Made by a program: the position numbers and the translations under genes. From Croceibacterium mercuriale (GTDB lineage: Bacteria > Pseudomonadota > Alphaproteobacteria > Sphingomonadales > Sphingomonadaceae), in the NCBI RefSeq assembly GCF_000802385.1, contig NZ_JTDN01000002.1, forward strand, positions 496,001 through 560,000: DNA of 64,000 bases. Direction: 5' to 3'. The notes beneath the pieces were generated by a model. The model did not search any database. It was given only the letters and a program-made list of their open reading frames with translations, and was not told where the DNA came from. This document shows positions 32,384 through 41,038 of this stretch, piece after piece; position 1 is the first letter of the stretch, and each line of letters opens with the position of its first letter.

Positions 32384-33109
32384 ATGCTGAGCGCGCTGAT
32401 CGCGTCGGCGGCGGCGATGGTGGCGATCGTGGGCGTGCGATACCTGCTGGTCAGCGGCGCCTTCGCGCTCGCCACAGCGCGCGTGCGGCCAGGGCTGTAC
32501 AATGGCCTGAAGCCGCAGATCCGGCGGGAGATCGCCTGGTCGCTGTCGGCTGCGGTCGTCTATGGCGTACCGGCGGGCATCATCGCCTGGGGCTGGCAGG
32601 AACGTGGCTGGACCCGGATCTACGCCGAATGGGACGCGATGCCGCTGTGGTGGCTGCCGGTGTCGCTGTTCCTGTACCTGTTCGCGCACGACACCTGGTT
32701 CTACTGGACGCATCGGCTGATGCACCGTCCGCGATGGTTCAAGGTGATGCATGCGGTCCATCATGCCAGCCGCCCGCCCACGGCCTGGGCGGCGATGGCG
32801 TTCCACTGGACCGAATCGCTGACCGGTGCGCTGGTGATCCCGGTGCTGGTCTTTCTCCTGCCGGTCCACGTTTCGGTGCTGAGCCTCGTGCTGACGATCA
32901 TGACCGTGATGGGCGTCACCAATCACATGGGTTGGGAGATGTTCCCCAGGGCGCTTGTTCACTCGCGGTTGGGCAACTGGCTGATAACCGCCAGCCACCA
33001 TCAGCGGCACCACGAAGAGTACAAATGCAATTACGGTCTGTATTTCCGGTTCTGGGATCATCTGTGCGGCACCGATCGCGGCCTGTCGCGGCGCTGGCAG
33101 CAGCCCTGA
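32384..33109 (+). CDS. Sterol desaturase/fatty acid hydroxylase family membrane protein
   Basis: A 241-residue membrane protein with four likely helices and the family's eight-His di-iron motif: HRLMH (about residues 113-117), HAVHH (125-129) and HHQRHH (about 205-210). Such enzymes hydroxylate or desaturate lipids or carotenoids in the membrane using O2. The lipid substrate cannot be told from sequence; sterol synthesis genes are not in the window. ATG 32384 is the only start that fits. The 3' end overlaps the start of the DUF2141 gene. Confidence 0.88.
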   Translation: MLSALIASAAAMVAIVGVRYLLVSGAFALATARVRPGLYNGLKPQIRREIAWSLSAAVVYGVPAGIIAWGWQERGWTRIYAEWDAMPLWWLPVSLFLYLFAHDTWFYWTHRLMHRPRWFKVMHAVHHASRPPTAWAAMAFHWTESLTGALVIPVLVFLLPVHVSVLSLVLTIMTVMGVTNHMGWEMFPRALVHSRLGNWLITASHHQRHHEEYKCNYGLYFRFWDHLCGTDRGLSRRWQQP

Positions 33110-33558
33110 CGATTCCGTTGCTGGTCGGCGCCGCGCCGGCACCCGTGCCGGCACCGGCCCCCGCCCGGATACCGCACGGCGTCACGGTCAGCGTGGCGGT
33201 GACCGCGCTGCGCAACCATGACGGCATGGTGATGGCGTGCATGACCACGAACGAAGGCCGCTTTCCGCGCTGCCGGGGGGATACGGCATCCTACCAGGCC
33301 AACGTGCCGGCGGATCACGCGCCGCAGACGGTGATCATCACCTTCCCCGACGTGCGCCCCGGCACCTATGCCATCGCGCTGCTGCATGACGAGAACGGCA
33401 ATGGCCGAGCGGACAAGACCGCGATGATCCCACGCGAAGGCTTCGGCTTCTCGCGCGATGCCCGGGTGCGCATGGGGCCGCCCACCTTTGCCGATGCCGC
33501 CTTCACCGTCGGGACCCGGCCGGTGCAGCAGACCATCCGCATGCGCTACATGCTGTAG
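33064..33558 (+). CDS. DUF2141 family exported protein
   Basis: A 164-residue protein with a signal peptide (SRPVAALAAALTIPLLVGAAPA) and a DUF2141 core: VTVSVAVTALRNHDGMVMACM, TFPDVRPGTYAIALLHDENGNGRADKTAMIPREGFGFS. The Asp-rich DENGNGR loop is characteristic. The function is unknown; the family looks like a small periplasmic beta-sandwich. GTG 33064 is chosen because it gives a normal signal peptide, has GGGA nearby and overlaps the upstream gene by 46 bases; ATG 33025 would overlap by 85. In other bacteria DUF2141 genes often sit near carotenoid or sterol-type genes, as here. Confidence 0.8.
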   Translation: MRHRSRPVAALAAALTIPLLVGAAPAPVPAPAPARIPHGVTVSVAVTALRNHDGMVMACMTTNEGRFPRCRGDTASYQANVPADHAPQTVIITFPDVRPGTYAIALLHDENGNGRADKTAMIPREGFGFSRDARVRMGPPTFADAAFTVGTRPVQQTIRMRYML

Positions 33559-33656
33559 GATCCAGCGTCGCGGCTGGCGCCTCTTTACCGAACCTTCATG
33601 CCCCCTTCGCCATGGTCTGGCGGATGATTCCCGACCAGCCGCATGAGGGGCATGCA

Positions 33657-34466
33657 ATGGATTTCCGGCCCGTGATCGCCGACACCGCCTTCCTGGCGGA
33701 CCACCAGCCTGACGATGATGGCGGGCTGACCTGCGCCGCCGGTTTCACGGGCCATGGCGAGCGCCGGATGCAGGTGCGTGCCTACAATTACTGGGTCAGC
33801 CTGCTGGCCGATACCAGCCTGCCGCGGATCGACCTGCTGGACCCGGCGACCCTGCCCGGCTTCGCCGCCAATGCCGTGCTGCTGCATGTGCCGGACGATA
33901 CGGCGGAGCCGGCGATCGCCTGGCTGGGTGCGGCGCTGGCGGCGGAATGCGGCGTGGCGGCCGCCACGCTGACGCACCTGCACGATGCGCCGGCCGGATC
34001 GCTGCTGGAACGGGTGGACGATCATTATCGCGCCATCATCGACAGCGGCGCGCCCGCCGGGTTCGAGGCGGAGTTCGTGGGCCTGCGCGGCGCGACCATG
34101 CTGTATCGCGGCATCCTGCTGCCCTTCACCGCCACCGGCACGCACCCCACCCATGTGCTGGCGGTGATCAACTGGAAGGAGCTGGCGGGCGAGCAACTGG
34201 AAGCGCAGATCGCGCGCGAGATGGCCCGTGCCCTGCGCCGCGATCGCGCGCCGCTGAGCCCTACGCTGCTGACCGACTGGGCCGACGGCCCCGGTCTGCC
34301 AGCGCCGGAGCCCGCCCGGGCGCCCATTGCCGCATTCTCGCCTCGCGAGCTGGTGCTGATGCTGGTGCACCGCGATCCTGCGGGCGGCGAACAGCTGCTG
34401 GGCGAGGTCCCCGCCGACCCCCACCTGATCGCCACCGCGGCGCAGCGCATGGGCCTGCTGGTCTAG
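33657..34466 (+). CDS. Hypothetical protein with PAS_5-like region
   Basis: A 269-residue soluble protein with no signal peptide. A PAS_5-like stretch is visible at about residues 55-185: MQVRAYNYWVSLLAD at its start, RVDDHYRAIIDSGAP in the middle, and MLYRGILLPFTATGTHPTHVLAVINW, which resembles the RRLLLPLxxDG...VLGA pattern of alphaproteobacterial PAS_5 proteins. The C-terminal 80 residues (FSPRELVLMLVHRD...) are not recognised. Start ATG 33657 follows GAGGGG. It may be a small sensor or regulatory protein; no partner is evident. Confidence 0.6.
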   Translation: MDFRPVIADTAFLADHQPDDDGGLTCAAGFTGHGERRMQVRAYNYWVSLLADTSLPRIDLLDPATLPGFAANAVLLHVPDDTAEPAIAWLGAALAAECGVAAATLTHLHDAPAGSLLERVDDHYRAIIDSGAPAGFEAEFVGLRGATMLYRGILLPFTATGTHPTHVLAVINWKELAGEQLEAQIAREMARALRRDRAPLSPTLLTDWADGPGLPAPEPARAPIAAFSPRELVLMLVHRDPAGGEQLLGEVPADPHLIATAAQRMGLLV

Positions 34467-34531
34467 CAAGCGCGTGGCAGGCAGCCGACCTTAACGCTGT
34501 ATTCAGCCATTCGGTGTTGGGGTCTGCCACG

Positions 34532-35902
34532 ATGCATGTGACTCTTCGCCGCTTGCCGGTGCTCGCTCTGGCCGTGTTCGCGCTGCTGCTGTCCGGCACC
34601 CGTCCGGTGCTGGCGCAATCGGTGCTGCGCGATGCGGAGACGGAGGCGCTGCTGCAGGACCTGATGGCACCGCTGTCGGAAGCTGCCGGGTTGCATCCCA
34701 ATGCGGTGGAAGTGGTGCTGCTGAACGATCCCAGCATCAATGCCTTCGTCGCCGGTGGGCAGCGGATCTACATCCATTCCGGCCTGATCAACGCGGCGGG
34801 TACCGCCAACGAGGTACAGGGCGTGCTCGCGCACGAGCTGGGCCATATCCAGGGCGGCCACATCGTGCGTTTTTCCGAAGGGGCGGGCGCGGCGACCAAC
34901 ATCACCATCCTGTCGCTGCTGGTGGGCGTCGCCGCCGCGCTGGCGGGCGCCGGGGAGGCAGCGATGGGCGCCATGATGATGGGCCAGCAGGCGGCGATGG
35001 GCTCGTTCCTGGCCTTCAGCCGCGCGCAGGAGGCGAGCGCGGATGCCGCCGGCGTGCAGTACCTGTCGGATGCCGGGATCACCGGCAAGGGCAGCCTCAC
35101 CTTCTTCGGCCGGCTGCAGAACCTGGAATACCGTTACGGTTTCAGCCAGGACGACGATGCCACCTTCAGCCGCACCCACCCGCTTTCGGGCGACCGGATC
35201 AGCCGGTTGCAGGCGGATTACCAGGCCGATCCGGCATGGGACACCCCGCCGGACGCCGATCAGCAGCGCCGGTTCGAACGGGTGAAGGCCAAGCTCTACG
35301 GCTATCTGGCCAAGCCGTCCGATACGCTGAACCATTACCCGACCTACCTGACCGACGCGCCCGCCCGCTATGCCCGGGCCTATGCCTATCACAAGGATGC
35401 GCGGATGGAGCTGGCGCTGGCGGAAACCGACGCGCTGATCGCCAGCGACCCCGACGATCCGTACTTCCTGGAACTGAAGGGGCAGGTGCTGCTGGAATCG
35501 GGCCGCCCGACGGACGCGCTGCCGTTGCTGCGCCAGGCGACGCAGATGACCAACAACAATGGCCTGATCGCCGGCACCTTCGGCCATGCGCTGATCGCGA
35601 CGGAGGACAGCCGGAACCTGGAGGAGGCGGAACAGGTACTGCGGGCGGCGGTGGGTCGCGACAGGCTGAACCCCTTCGCCTGGTACCAGCTGGGCGTCGT
35701 CTATGGCCAGCGTGGCGACATCCCGCGGGCGCAGCTCGCCAGCTCCGAACAGCTGATCATGAGCGGGCAGCCATCGGCCGCGCTGCAGAACGCCGAGGCG
35801 GCAAACCGCGCCTTGCCCGAAGGCTCGCCCGACTGGTTGCGGGCACAGGATGTCGCCCTGCAGGCACGCGCGCAGCTTGAACGGGCGCGGGAGCGGGACT
35901 AG
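34532..35902 (+). CDS. Periplasmic M48 metalloprotease with TPR-like C-terminus (BepA-like)
   Basis: A 456-residue protein with a signal peptide (cleavage near residue 28, VLAQ). The M48 domain carries HELGH at residues 101-105 and the third zinc ligand in AQEASADAAGV. Hydrophobic segments at about 125-160 may be the membrane-near loop. The C-terminal third is Ala/Leu-rich with TPR-like helices (DPYFLELKGQVLLESGRPTDALPLLRQA). The layout matches BepA/YfgC, which assists outer-membrane protein assembly and degrades stalled LptD. The DsbA-like gene starts nine bases after it, so the two are probably co-transcribed. Confidence 0.9.
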   Translation: MHVTLRRLPVLALAVFALLLSGTRPVLAQSVLRDAETEALLQDLMAPLSEAAGLHPNAVEVVLLNDPSINAFVAGGQRIYIHSGLINAAGTANEVQGVLAHELGHIQGGHIVRFSEGAGAATNITILSLLVGVAAALAGAGEAAMGAMMMGQQAAMGSFLAFSRAQEASADAAGVQYLSDAGITGKGSLTFFGRLQNLEYRYGFSQDDDATFSRTHPLSGDRISRLQADYQADPAWDTPPDADQQRRFERVKAKLYGYLAKPSDTLNHYPTYLTDAPARYARAYAYHKDARMELALAETDALIASDPDDPYFLELKGQVLLESGRPTDALPLLRQATQMTNNNGLIAGTFGHALIATEDSRNLEEAEQVLRAAVGRDRLNPFAWYQLGVVYGQRGDIPRAQLASSEQLIMSGQPSAALQNAEAANRALPEGSPDWLRAQDVALQARAQLERARERD

Positions 35903-35911
35903 GCGCAAGCC

Positions 35912-36631
35912 ATGCGCTGGCTGCTGACGATCCTTGTCGCCCTGGTTGCCGGTTTCGCCGGTGCCGCGGGCTGGAGCTTTTCGGGCCTGGGCGACAGCCG
36001 CACCCGCGATTACCTGCTGGCCAATCCGCAGGTGCTGCCGGAAGCGATCGCCCTGCTGCAGCAACGTGAACAGCAGGGCCGGATCGAACCGCTGCGGGCG
36101 GAGCTGGAGCGCCCCTTTCCCGGCGCGGTGCTGGGCAATCCGCAAGGCGCGGTCACGCTGGTCGCGTTCAGCGATTATGCCTGCGGTTTCTGCCGCCGCA
36201 GCATGGACGATGTCACCGCGCTGATCGCCGCCAATCCGGACCTGAAGGTGGTGATGCGCGAATACCCCATCCTGTCCCCGGCCAGCGCCGATGCCGCGCG
36301 CATGGCGCTCGCCGCGGCGCAGCAGGGCCGCTACCCCGCGTTTCACGATGCGATGTTCCGCCTGGGTCCGCCGTCGGACGCCACGATCGCCGCCGCCGCC
36401 CGCACGGCCGGGCTGGACCTGGCCCGCGCGCAGGCGGATATAGGCGGCGGCGCGATCGAGCAGGCGCTGCAGGCCAATGCCGCCATGGCCGCGCAGCTGG
36501 GCATCAGCGGCACGCCGGCCTGGATCGCGGGCAACCAGTTCCTGAACGGGGCCGTGGGGCAGCAGGCGCTGGCCGAGGCGATCGACGCCGCGCGTACCGG
36601 CCGCAGCGCGCCCGCAGGGGCAGCAAGCTGA
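35912..36631 (+). CDS. DsbA-family thiol:disulfide protein
   Basis: A 239-residue exported thioredoxin-fold protein. An N-terminal hydrophobic anchor (residues 3-21) is followed by a spacer with GRIEPLRAELERPFPGAVLGNP. The active site CGFC (FSDYACGFCRR, about residues 91-94) sits in the typical VTLVAFSDY context, and the cis-Pro loop is ISGTPAWI. It resembles the DsbA/ScsC-like proteins widespread in alphaproteobacteria and probably oxidises or shuffles disulfides of envelope proteins. It lies between the M48 protease (9 bases) and the sensor kinase (overlap of the stop codon), suggesting one operon. Confidence 0.9.
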   Translation: MRWLLTILVALVAGFAGAAGWSFSGLGDSRTRDYLLANPQVLPEAIALLQQREQQGRIEPLRAELERPFPGAVLGNPQGAVTLVAFSDYACGFCRRSMDDVTALIAANPDLKVVMREYPILSPASADAARMALAAAQQGRYPAFHDAMFRLGPPSDATIAAAARTAGLDLARAQADIGGGAIEQALQANAAMAAQLGISGTPAWIAGNQFLNGAVGQQALAEAIDAARTGRSAPAGAAS

Positions 36632-37914
36632 ACCCGCTGCGCCCTTCCGCGCGCCGGCAGGATGCGCGGTCCGGCCCTGGCGCCAGCCAGTCCGCCGCGC
36701 TGTCCCGGCTGCATTTCACCCCCGCCGCCCCCTTCTTCGCGGACAAAAACCGCGCCTTCTGGCGGCTGCAGCTGATCGGCTGGGGCGGCGCCATGCTGCT
36801 GCATGCCGTCACCAGCATCGCCAATGGCCGGCCGGCCAGTTTCCTGGTCATCGTGCTGATCCAGATGGTGACGCGCCTTTCCATCAGCCTGATCCTGTCC
36901 GTCGTCTTCGGCCAGCTGATCCACCGTCGCCCGCTGGTGACCTGGAGCTCCACCGCGCTGGCGCTGGGCGTGGCGGTGATCGTGTCCGCCGCGATCAATG
37001 GCTGGGTGCTCAGCCTGTACCAGGCGCAGACCAGCGACACCGGCTTCGCCGGGCTGGTGCTGGGCGTGTTCTACCTGGACCTGACGCTGCTGGGCGCCTG
37101 GTCGGCGCTGTATTACGCCATCAACTACTTCCTGCAGGTGGAGGAACAGGCCGACCGGCTGGAACGGCTGGAGGCGCAGGCGACCAGCGCGCAGCTGGCG
37201 ATGCTGCGGTACCAGCTGAACCCGCATTTCCTGTTCAACACGCTCAATTCCATCAGCACGCTGGTCCTGCTGAAGCAGACGGAACCGGCCAATGCCATGC
37301 TGACCCGGCTGTCCGCCTTCCTGCGGCACACGCTGGTGGCGCAACCCGGCGGCACGGTGACGGTCGCGCAGGAGGTGCACACGCTGCAGCTCTACCTCGA
37401 TATCGAGCGGATGCGGTTCGAGGAGCGGCTGCGCACGCAGTTCCGGGTCGATCCCGCCGCGGTGCACGCCGCCATCCCCAGCCTGCTGCTGCAGCCGCTG
37501 GTGGAGAACGCGATCAAGTACGCCGTGTCCCCGCAGGAGGAGGGCGCGCGCATCAGCCTGACGGCGCAGGTGCTGGGCGGCCGGCTGCGGCTGGTGGTGG
37601 CCGATACCGGCCCCGGCACGCAAGGGCGCGCGCTGGCGATGGAGCAGCCCGCCAGCCGCACCGAGTCCACCGGCGTGGGTCTGGCCAATATCCGCAACCG
37701 TCTGGCGCAGGCCTATGGCGACGATCACCGTTTCGAGATCAGTACGCCGCCCGAAGGCGGCTTCACCGTCACCATCGAGATTCCGTTCGAAGTGCAGGCC
37801 GATGGCGCACCGGCCGATCACCCGTCGCAGCCGTTCGCCGCGCATGTGAAACCTGCCATCGCCTCGCCCGTTCACAACCCACCGGCCCACAGGGCATCGG
37901 GGAGCCAAGCATGA
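36628..37914 (+). CDS. LytS/YehU-type sensor histidine kinase, apparent CTG start
   Basis: A membrane kinase of the His_kinase (LytS) family. There are about four membrane helices in residues 45-165, then a coiled segment (EEQADRLERLEAQ), the H-box QLNPHFLFNTLNSIS with the phospho-accepting His, and an ATPase domain with N-box LVENAIKYAV and GVGLANIRNRL. The frame is open back to the preceding stop, but no ATG, GTG or TTG exists before ATG 36793. That site would cut off the start of the first helix (FWRLQLIGWGG). CTG at 36628 overlaps the DsbA-like stop codon as CTGA and has AGGGG seven bases upstream, so it is taken as the start (428 residues). Its response regulator overlaps the 3' end (ATGA). 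Confidence 0.85.
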   Translation: MNPLRPSARRQDARSGPGASQSAALSRLHFTPAAPFFADKNRAFWRLQLIGWGGAMLLHAVTSIANGRPASFLVIVLIQMVTRLSISLILSVVFGQLIHRRPLVTWSSTALALGVAVIVSAAINGWVLSLYQAQTSDTGFAGLVLGVFYLDLTLLGAWSALYYAINYFLQVEEQADRLERLEAQATSAQLAMLRYQLNPHFLFNTLNSISTLVLLKQTEPANAMLTRLSAFLRHTLVAQPGGTVTVAQEVHTLQLYLDIERMRFEERLRTQFRVDPAAVHAAIPSLLLQPLVENAIKYAVSPQEEGARISLTAQVLGGRLRLVVADTGPGTQGRALAMEQPASRTESTGVGLANIRNRLAQAYGDDHRFEISTPPEGGFTVTIEIPFEVQADGAPADHPSQPFAAHVKPAIASPVHNPPAHRASGSQA

Positions 37915-38705
37915 CCATTCGCACCATCCTCGTCGACGACGAAAAGCTCGCCATCCAGGGTCTTCAGCTGCGGCTGGAGGCCTTTCCCGACGTGGAGGTG
38001 ATCGCCACCTGTGCCAACGGACGGGAGGCGATCCGGGCGATCAAGACGGAGAAGCCCGATCTGGTGTTCCTCGACATCCAGATGCCGGGGTTCGATGGTT
38101 TCTCCGTCGTGAAGGGCGTGATGGAGATCGAACCGCCGCTGTTCGTCTTCGTGACTGCCTATGGCGAACATGCGATCCGCGCGTTCGAGGCCAACGCCGT
38201 GCATTACCTGATGAAGCCGGTCGATCCGGACATGCTGGCCGACACGATCGAGCGCGTACGCCAGCGCCTGGCCGAGAAGCGCTCGAGCGAGGAAGCCGAG
38301 AAGCTGAAGGACGTGCTGGCCGAGGTCGCGCCCGACGCCGTGGAGAACATGCCCACGGATGACGAGGCTGCCGGCCGCTACGAACGGATCATCAACGTCA
38401 AGGACCGCGGGCAGATCTTCCGCGTGGATGTCGGCAGCATCGAGCATATCGAGGCGGCCGGCGACTACATGTGCATCTACACCGGCGACAATTCGCTGAT
38501 CCTGCGCGAAACGATGAAGGACCTGGAGCGCCGGCTGGACCCGCGCGCCTTCCAGCGGGTGCACCGTTCCACCATCGTCAACCTGGATCAGGTGCGCCAG
38601 GTGAAGCCGCACACCAATGGCGAATGCTTCCTGGTGCTGCAGTCGGGTGCGGAGGTGAAGGTCAGCCGCTCCTACCGCGACGTGGTCGCCCGCTTCGTCC
38701 ATTGA
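37911..38705 (+). CDS. LytTR-type response regulator
   Basis: A 264-residue regulator. The receiver domain (about 4-120) has DDE, the phospho-acceptor Asp in LVFLDIQMPGFDG, Thr in VTAYGEHA and the KPVD Lys. A 30-residue linker follows. The LytTR DNA-binding domain (about 155-262) is evident from IEHIEAAGDYMCIYTG and FQRVHRSTIVNLDQVRQV. It is paired with the kinase, overlapping it by four bases. Targets cannot be told; the operon context (M48 protease, DsbA-like) suggests an envelope-related input. Confidence 0.93.
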   Translation: MTIRTILVDDEKLAIQGLQLRLEAFPDVEVIATCANGREAIRAIKTEKPDLVFLDIQMPGFDGFSVVKGVMEIEPPLFVFVTAYGEHAIRAFEANAVHYLMKPVDPDMLADTIERVRQRLAEKRSSEEAEKLKDVLAEVAPDAVENMPTDDEAAGRYERIINVKDRGQIFRVDVGSIEHIEAAGDYMCIYTGDNSLILRETMKDLERRLDPRAFQRVHRSTIVNLDQVRQVKPHTNGECFLVLQSGAEVKVSRSYRDVVARFVH

Positions 38706-38752
38706 TGGCAGGCCATGCTTGAGGGCGGCGGGAAAAACCGCCATCTGACGGC

Positions 38753-39631
38753 ATGCCCTACTCGCACCACAACTTCGATCTGCCCGGCCTTGACCTGGGG
38801 GCATTCGTCGACGCCGTTCTGAACGAGGATCTGGGCACGGGCCTGCCCGGTGGCGGACGCGACGTCACGGCCGAAAGCGTCATTCCGGCCGATGCGCGCT
38901 TTGCCGGGATCATGGCCAGCCGCGATCCGATCGTGGTGGCCGGGCTGCCGGTCGCCTGCGCCTTCTTCTCCGCGCTGGATGACGGAATCGAGATCGAGCC
39001 GCTGGTGCAGGACGGCGAGCAGGTGCCCGCCGGCACCACGCTGCTGCGGCTGACGGGCAATGCCCGCGCGCTGCTGACCGCGGAACGCTCTGCTCTCAAC
39101 ACGGTGCAGCACCTGTCCGGGGTTGCCACCCTGACGCGGCGCTATGTCGATGCCATCGGCGCCGGAGCGCGCTGCACCCTGCTGGACACGCGCAAGACCA
39201 TCCCGGGCCTCCGCCTGCTGGAGAAGTACGCCACGCGGCAGGGCGGCGCGCAGAACCATCGCATGGGCCTGTGGGATGCGGCCATGATCAAGGACAACCA
39301 TATCGCCGTGGCGGGCGACGTGGCGGAGGCGGTGCGCCGTGCCCGCGCCGCCGGAATCGCGCGAATCATCTGCGAAGTGGATCGCCTCGACCAGATCGAG
39401 CCGGCGCTGGCGGCCGGCGCTGATCACCTGCTGCTCGACAACATGGCGCCCGATACCTTGCGGCAAGCGGTCGCGCTGATCGCCGGGCGAGCTGTGACCG
39501 AGGCGAGCGGTGGCGTCACGCTGGACACGATCGGCGCCATGGCCGCCAGCGGGGTCGACCATGTCTCCGTCGGCCGCCTGACGCAGAGCGCGCCTGCCGC
39601 CGATATCGGGCTGGATTTCACACCATTGTGA
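38753..39631 (+). CDS. nadC: Nicotinate-nucleotide pyrophosphorylase (carboxylating)
   Basis: A 292-residue quinolinate phosphoribosyltransferase, which converts quinolinate and PRPP to nicotinate mononucleotide in NAD synthesis. Clear family segments: NEDLGTG at the N-terminus, AERSALNTVQHLSGVATLT, the catalytic LLDTRKTIPGLRLLEKYA, GGAQNHRMGLWDAAMIKDNH, ICEVDRLDQIEPAL, and VDHVSVGRLTQSAPAADIGLDF at the end. Cytoplasmic. The downstream small membrane protein overlaps the stop codon. Confidence 0.95.
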   Translation: MPYSHHNFDLPGLDLGAFVDAVLNEDLGTGLPGGGRDVTAESVIPADARFAGIMASRDPIVVAGLPVACAFFSALDDGIEIEPLVQDGEQVPAGTTLLRLTGNARALLTAERSALNTVQHLSGVATLTRRYVDAIGAGARCTLLDTRKTIPGLRLLEKYATRQGGAQNHRMGLWDAAMIKDNHIAVAGDVAEAVRRARAAGIARIICEVDRLDQIEPALAAGADHLLLDNMAPDTLRQAVALIAGRAVTEASGGVTLDTIGAMAASGVDHVSVGRLTQSAPAADIGLDFTPL

Positions 39632-40017
39632 GGCGGCCCTGGCCCATCAGGGCCTTTGCGGTTCTGTTCGTGGTGCAGGGCCTCATCACCTTCGCCGCGG
39701 CCCTGAGCGACCTGCCCGGGACGCAGGCCGGCTGGGCGGCGACCCTGCCGGCCCTGACCATTACCCGCGACTTCGCGATCGTGGCCAGCAGTGCCCGTCT
39801 GTCGATCGTGCTGATCCCGGTGGCGTTGGCCTGGTGGCGCCGTGCGCGACTCGTGCGCTGGCTGGTGCCGGCAATGGTCGCGCTGCGGGTGGCGCTGCTC
39901 CGGCCGGACACACCGCCGGTGGAGTGGCTGACCCTTGCGCTGGCCATCACCGCCACCGCCTGCCTGTTCGCGCGCAGTACGCGGCGCTGGTTTGCCGATG
40001 CTAGCGCCGCTCCCTGA
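39628..40017 (+). CDS. Small membrane protein of unknown function
   Basis: A 129-residue protein with four hydrophobic stretches (about residues 7-27, 53-67, 77-90, 97-113), so probably a four-helix membrane protein. I do not recognise the family. It starts at GTG 39628, overlapping the nadC stop as GTGA, and its 3' end overlaps that of tadA on the other strand by 17 bases. Coupling to nadC suggests co-expression but not function. Confidence 0.65.
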   Translation: MRRPWPIRAFAVLFVVQGLITFAAALSDLPGTQAGWAATLPALTITRDFAIVASSARLSIVLIPVALAWWRRARLVRWLVPAMVALRVALLRPDTPPVEWLTLALAITATACLFARSTRRWFADASAAP

Positions 40018-40456
40018 AGAAGCCTTGCAGCAGCGCCGCCGACTCGCCCTCCCCCATGCCGCCATAGACCTCCGGCCGGTGCAGGCAGGCGGGCTGGTCG
40101 AACAGGCGCGCCCCATGTGCCACCGCCCCCCCCTTCCCGTCGGGTGCGGCGTAATACAGGCGTTGTATCCGCGCATGAATGATGGCGCCGGCGCACATCG
40201 GGCATGGTTCCAGCGTGACCCACAGATCGCATCCGCCCAGCCGTTCGCTGCCCAGATGCGCCGCCGCCTGCCGGATTGCGGCAATCTCCGCATGGGCGGT
40301 GGGGTCGTGCAGGGCGCGCGGGGCGTTGCGCCCTTCCCCGATGATCCGCCCGGCCTGCACCACCACGGCGCCGACCGGGACCTCCCCGGCAGCAGCCGCC
40401 TCCGCCGCCAGTTCAAGGGCGCGCTGCATCGGCACGGGAAGCGGCCAGCGGGTCAT
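40001..40456 (-). CDS. tadA: tRNA-specific adenosine-34 deaminase
   Basis: A 151-residue zinc deaminase that converts A34 to inosine in tRNA-Arg(ACG). The zinc site is complete: HAE in PTAHAEIAAIRQA and PCPMC in TLEPCPMCAGAI. GEVPVGAVVV near residue 24 and the C-terminal QGFFRERR are typical of TadA. ATG 40456 gives the family length; the frame extends to 40579 but the added part lacks family features. It is divergent from rpmB. Confidence 0.93.
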   Translation of the reverse strand: MTRWPLPVPMQRALELAAEAAAAGEVPVGAVVVQAGRIIGEGRNAPRALHDPTAHAEIAAIRQAAAHLGSERLGGCDLWVTLEPCPMCAGAIIHARIQRLYYAAPDGKGGAVAHGARLFDQPACLHRPEVYGGMGEGESAALLQGFFRERR

Positions 40457-40483
40457 CGCGCTCCGCGCTATCGCCTCGTTTGC

Positions 40484-40512
40484 TTGACGACAACCGCCCC
40501 GAACGCTATGCG
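40484..40512 (+). promoter_or_regulatory. Predicted promoter of rpmB
   Basis: TTGACG at 40484-40489 and TATGCG at 40507-40512 with a 17-base spacer, about 70 bases before the rpmB start codon. The -10 is a partial match. It lies in the 125-base gap divergent to tadA. Confidence 0.45.
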
Positions 40513-40581
40513 CGCGCCTTTCCCACAGGCCTTTGGCTGCTTCCGCTGCCTCCTGGCTGAAACTGATTCGAGAGAGCAAGC

Positions 40582-40881
40582 ATGTCGCGCATCTGCGAAC
40601 TGACCGGCAAGGGCCGCCAGACTGGCCACAATGTGAGCCACGCCAACAACAAGACCAAGCGCGTCTTCCTGCCCAACCTGCAGAACGTCACGCTGATGAG
40701 CGAAGGGCTGGATCGCAGCTTCAAGTTCCGCGTCTCCACGCACGGCCTGCGCTCGGTCGAGCATAATGGCGGGCTGGACAACTGGCTGTTGAAGACCTCC
40801 GACACCAAGCTGAGCGCCCGTGCGCTGAAGGTGAAGCGTGAACTGAAGAAGGCTGCTGCACCCGTCGCTGCGGCCGCCTGA
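40582..40881 (+). CDS. rpmB: 50S ribosomal protein L28
   Basis: A 99-residue basic protein of the large ribosomal subunit. The N-terminus [26 protein letters not shown] and [13 protein letters not shown] are diagnostic, and the C-terminal extension ([14 protein letters not shown] plus an Ala-rich tail) is usual in alphaproteobacteria. GAGAGAG lies upstream, and a strong intrinsic terminator follows 20 bases after the stop codon, so it is a single-gene unit. Confidence 0.97.
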   Translation: MSRICELTGKGRQTGHNVSHANNKTKRVFLPNLQNVTLMSEGLDRSFKFRVSTHGLRSVEHNGGLDNWLLKTSDTKLSARALKVKRELKKAAAPVAAAA

Positions 40882-40901
40882 ACTTTCCCGTTACGATCTG
40901 A

Positions 40902-40939
40902 AAAAGGGCCGGTCCTCGGATGCGAGGGCCGGCCCTTTT
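40902..40939 (+). terminator. Intrinsic terminator of rpmB
   Basis: Outer arms 40902-40912 and 40929-40939 (AAAAGGGCCGG/CCGGCCCTTTT) pair perfectly and the stem continues inward to a 4-base loop, about 17 bp in all. It ends in TTTT on the rpmB strand and, read the other way, also in TTTT, so it is probably bidirectional. Confidence 0.9.
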
Positions 40940-41038
40940 CGTATGTGGGCAATGAAAGCTCGACGCCAAGCTGGATAACCAGAGCAATCTCGGCGGGTTT
41001 TCAGAAATAAGCTTTCATGACAGTGAGTTAGCGGAGAG

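Noticed and set aside
40952-41018. A 9-bp inverted repeat ATGAAAGCT/AGCTTTCAT after rpmB
   Set aside because: The arms are 49 bases apart, there is no T-run and no clear relation to a gene; left as chance or a weak parB 3'-end structure.
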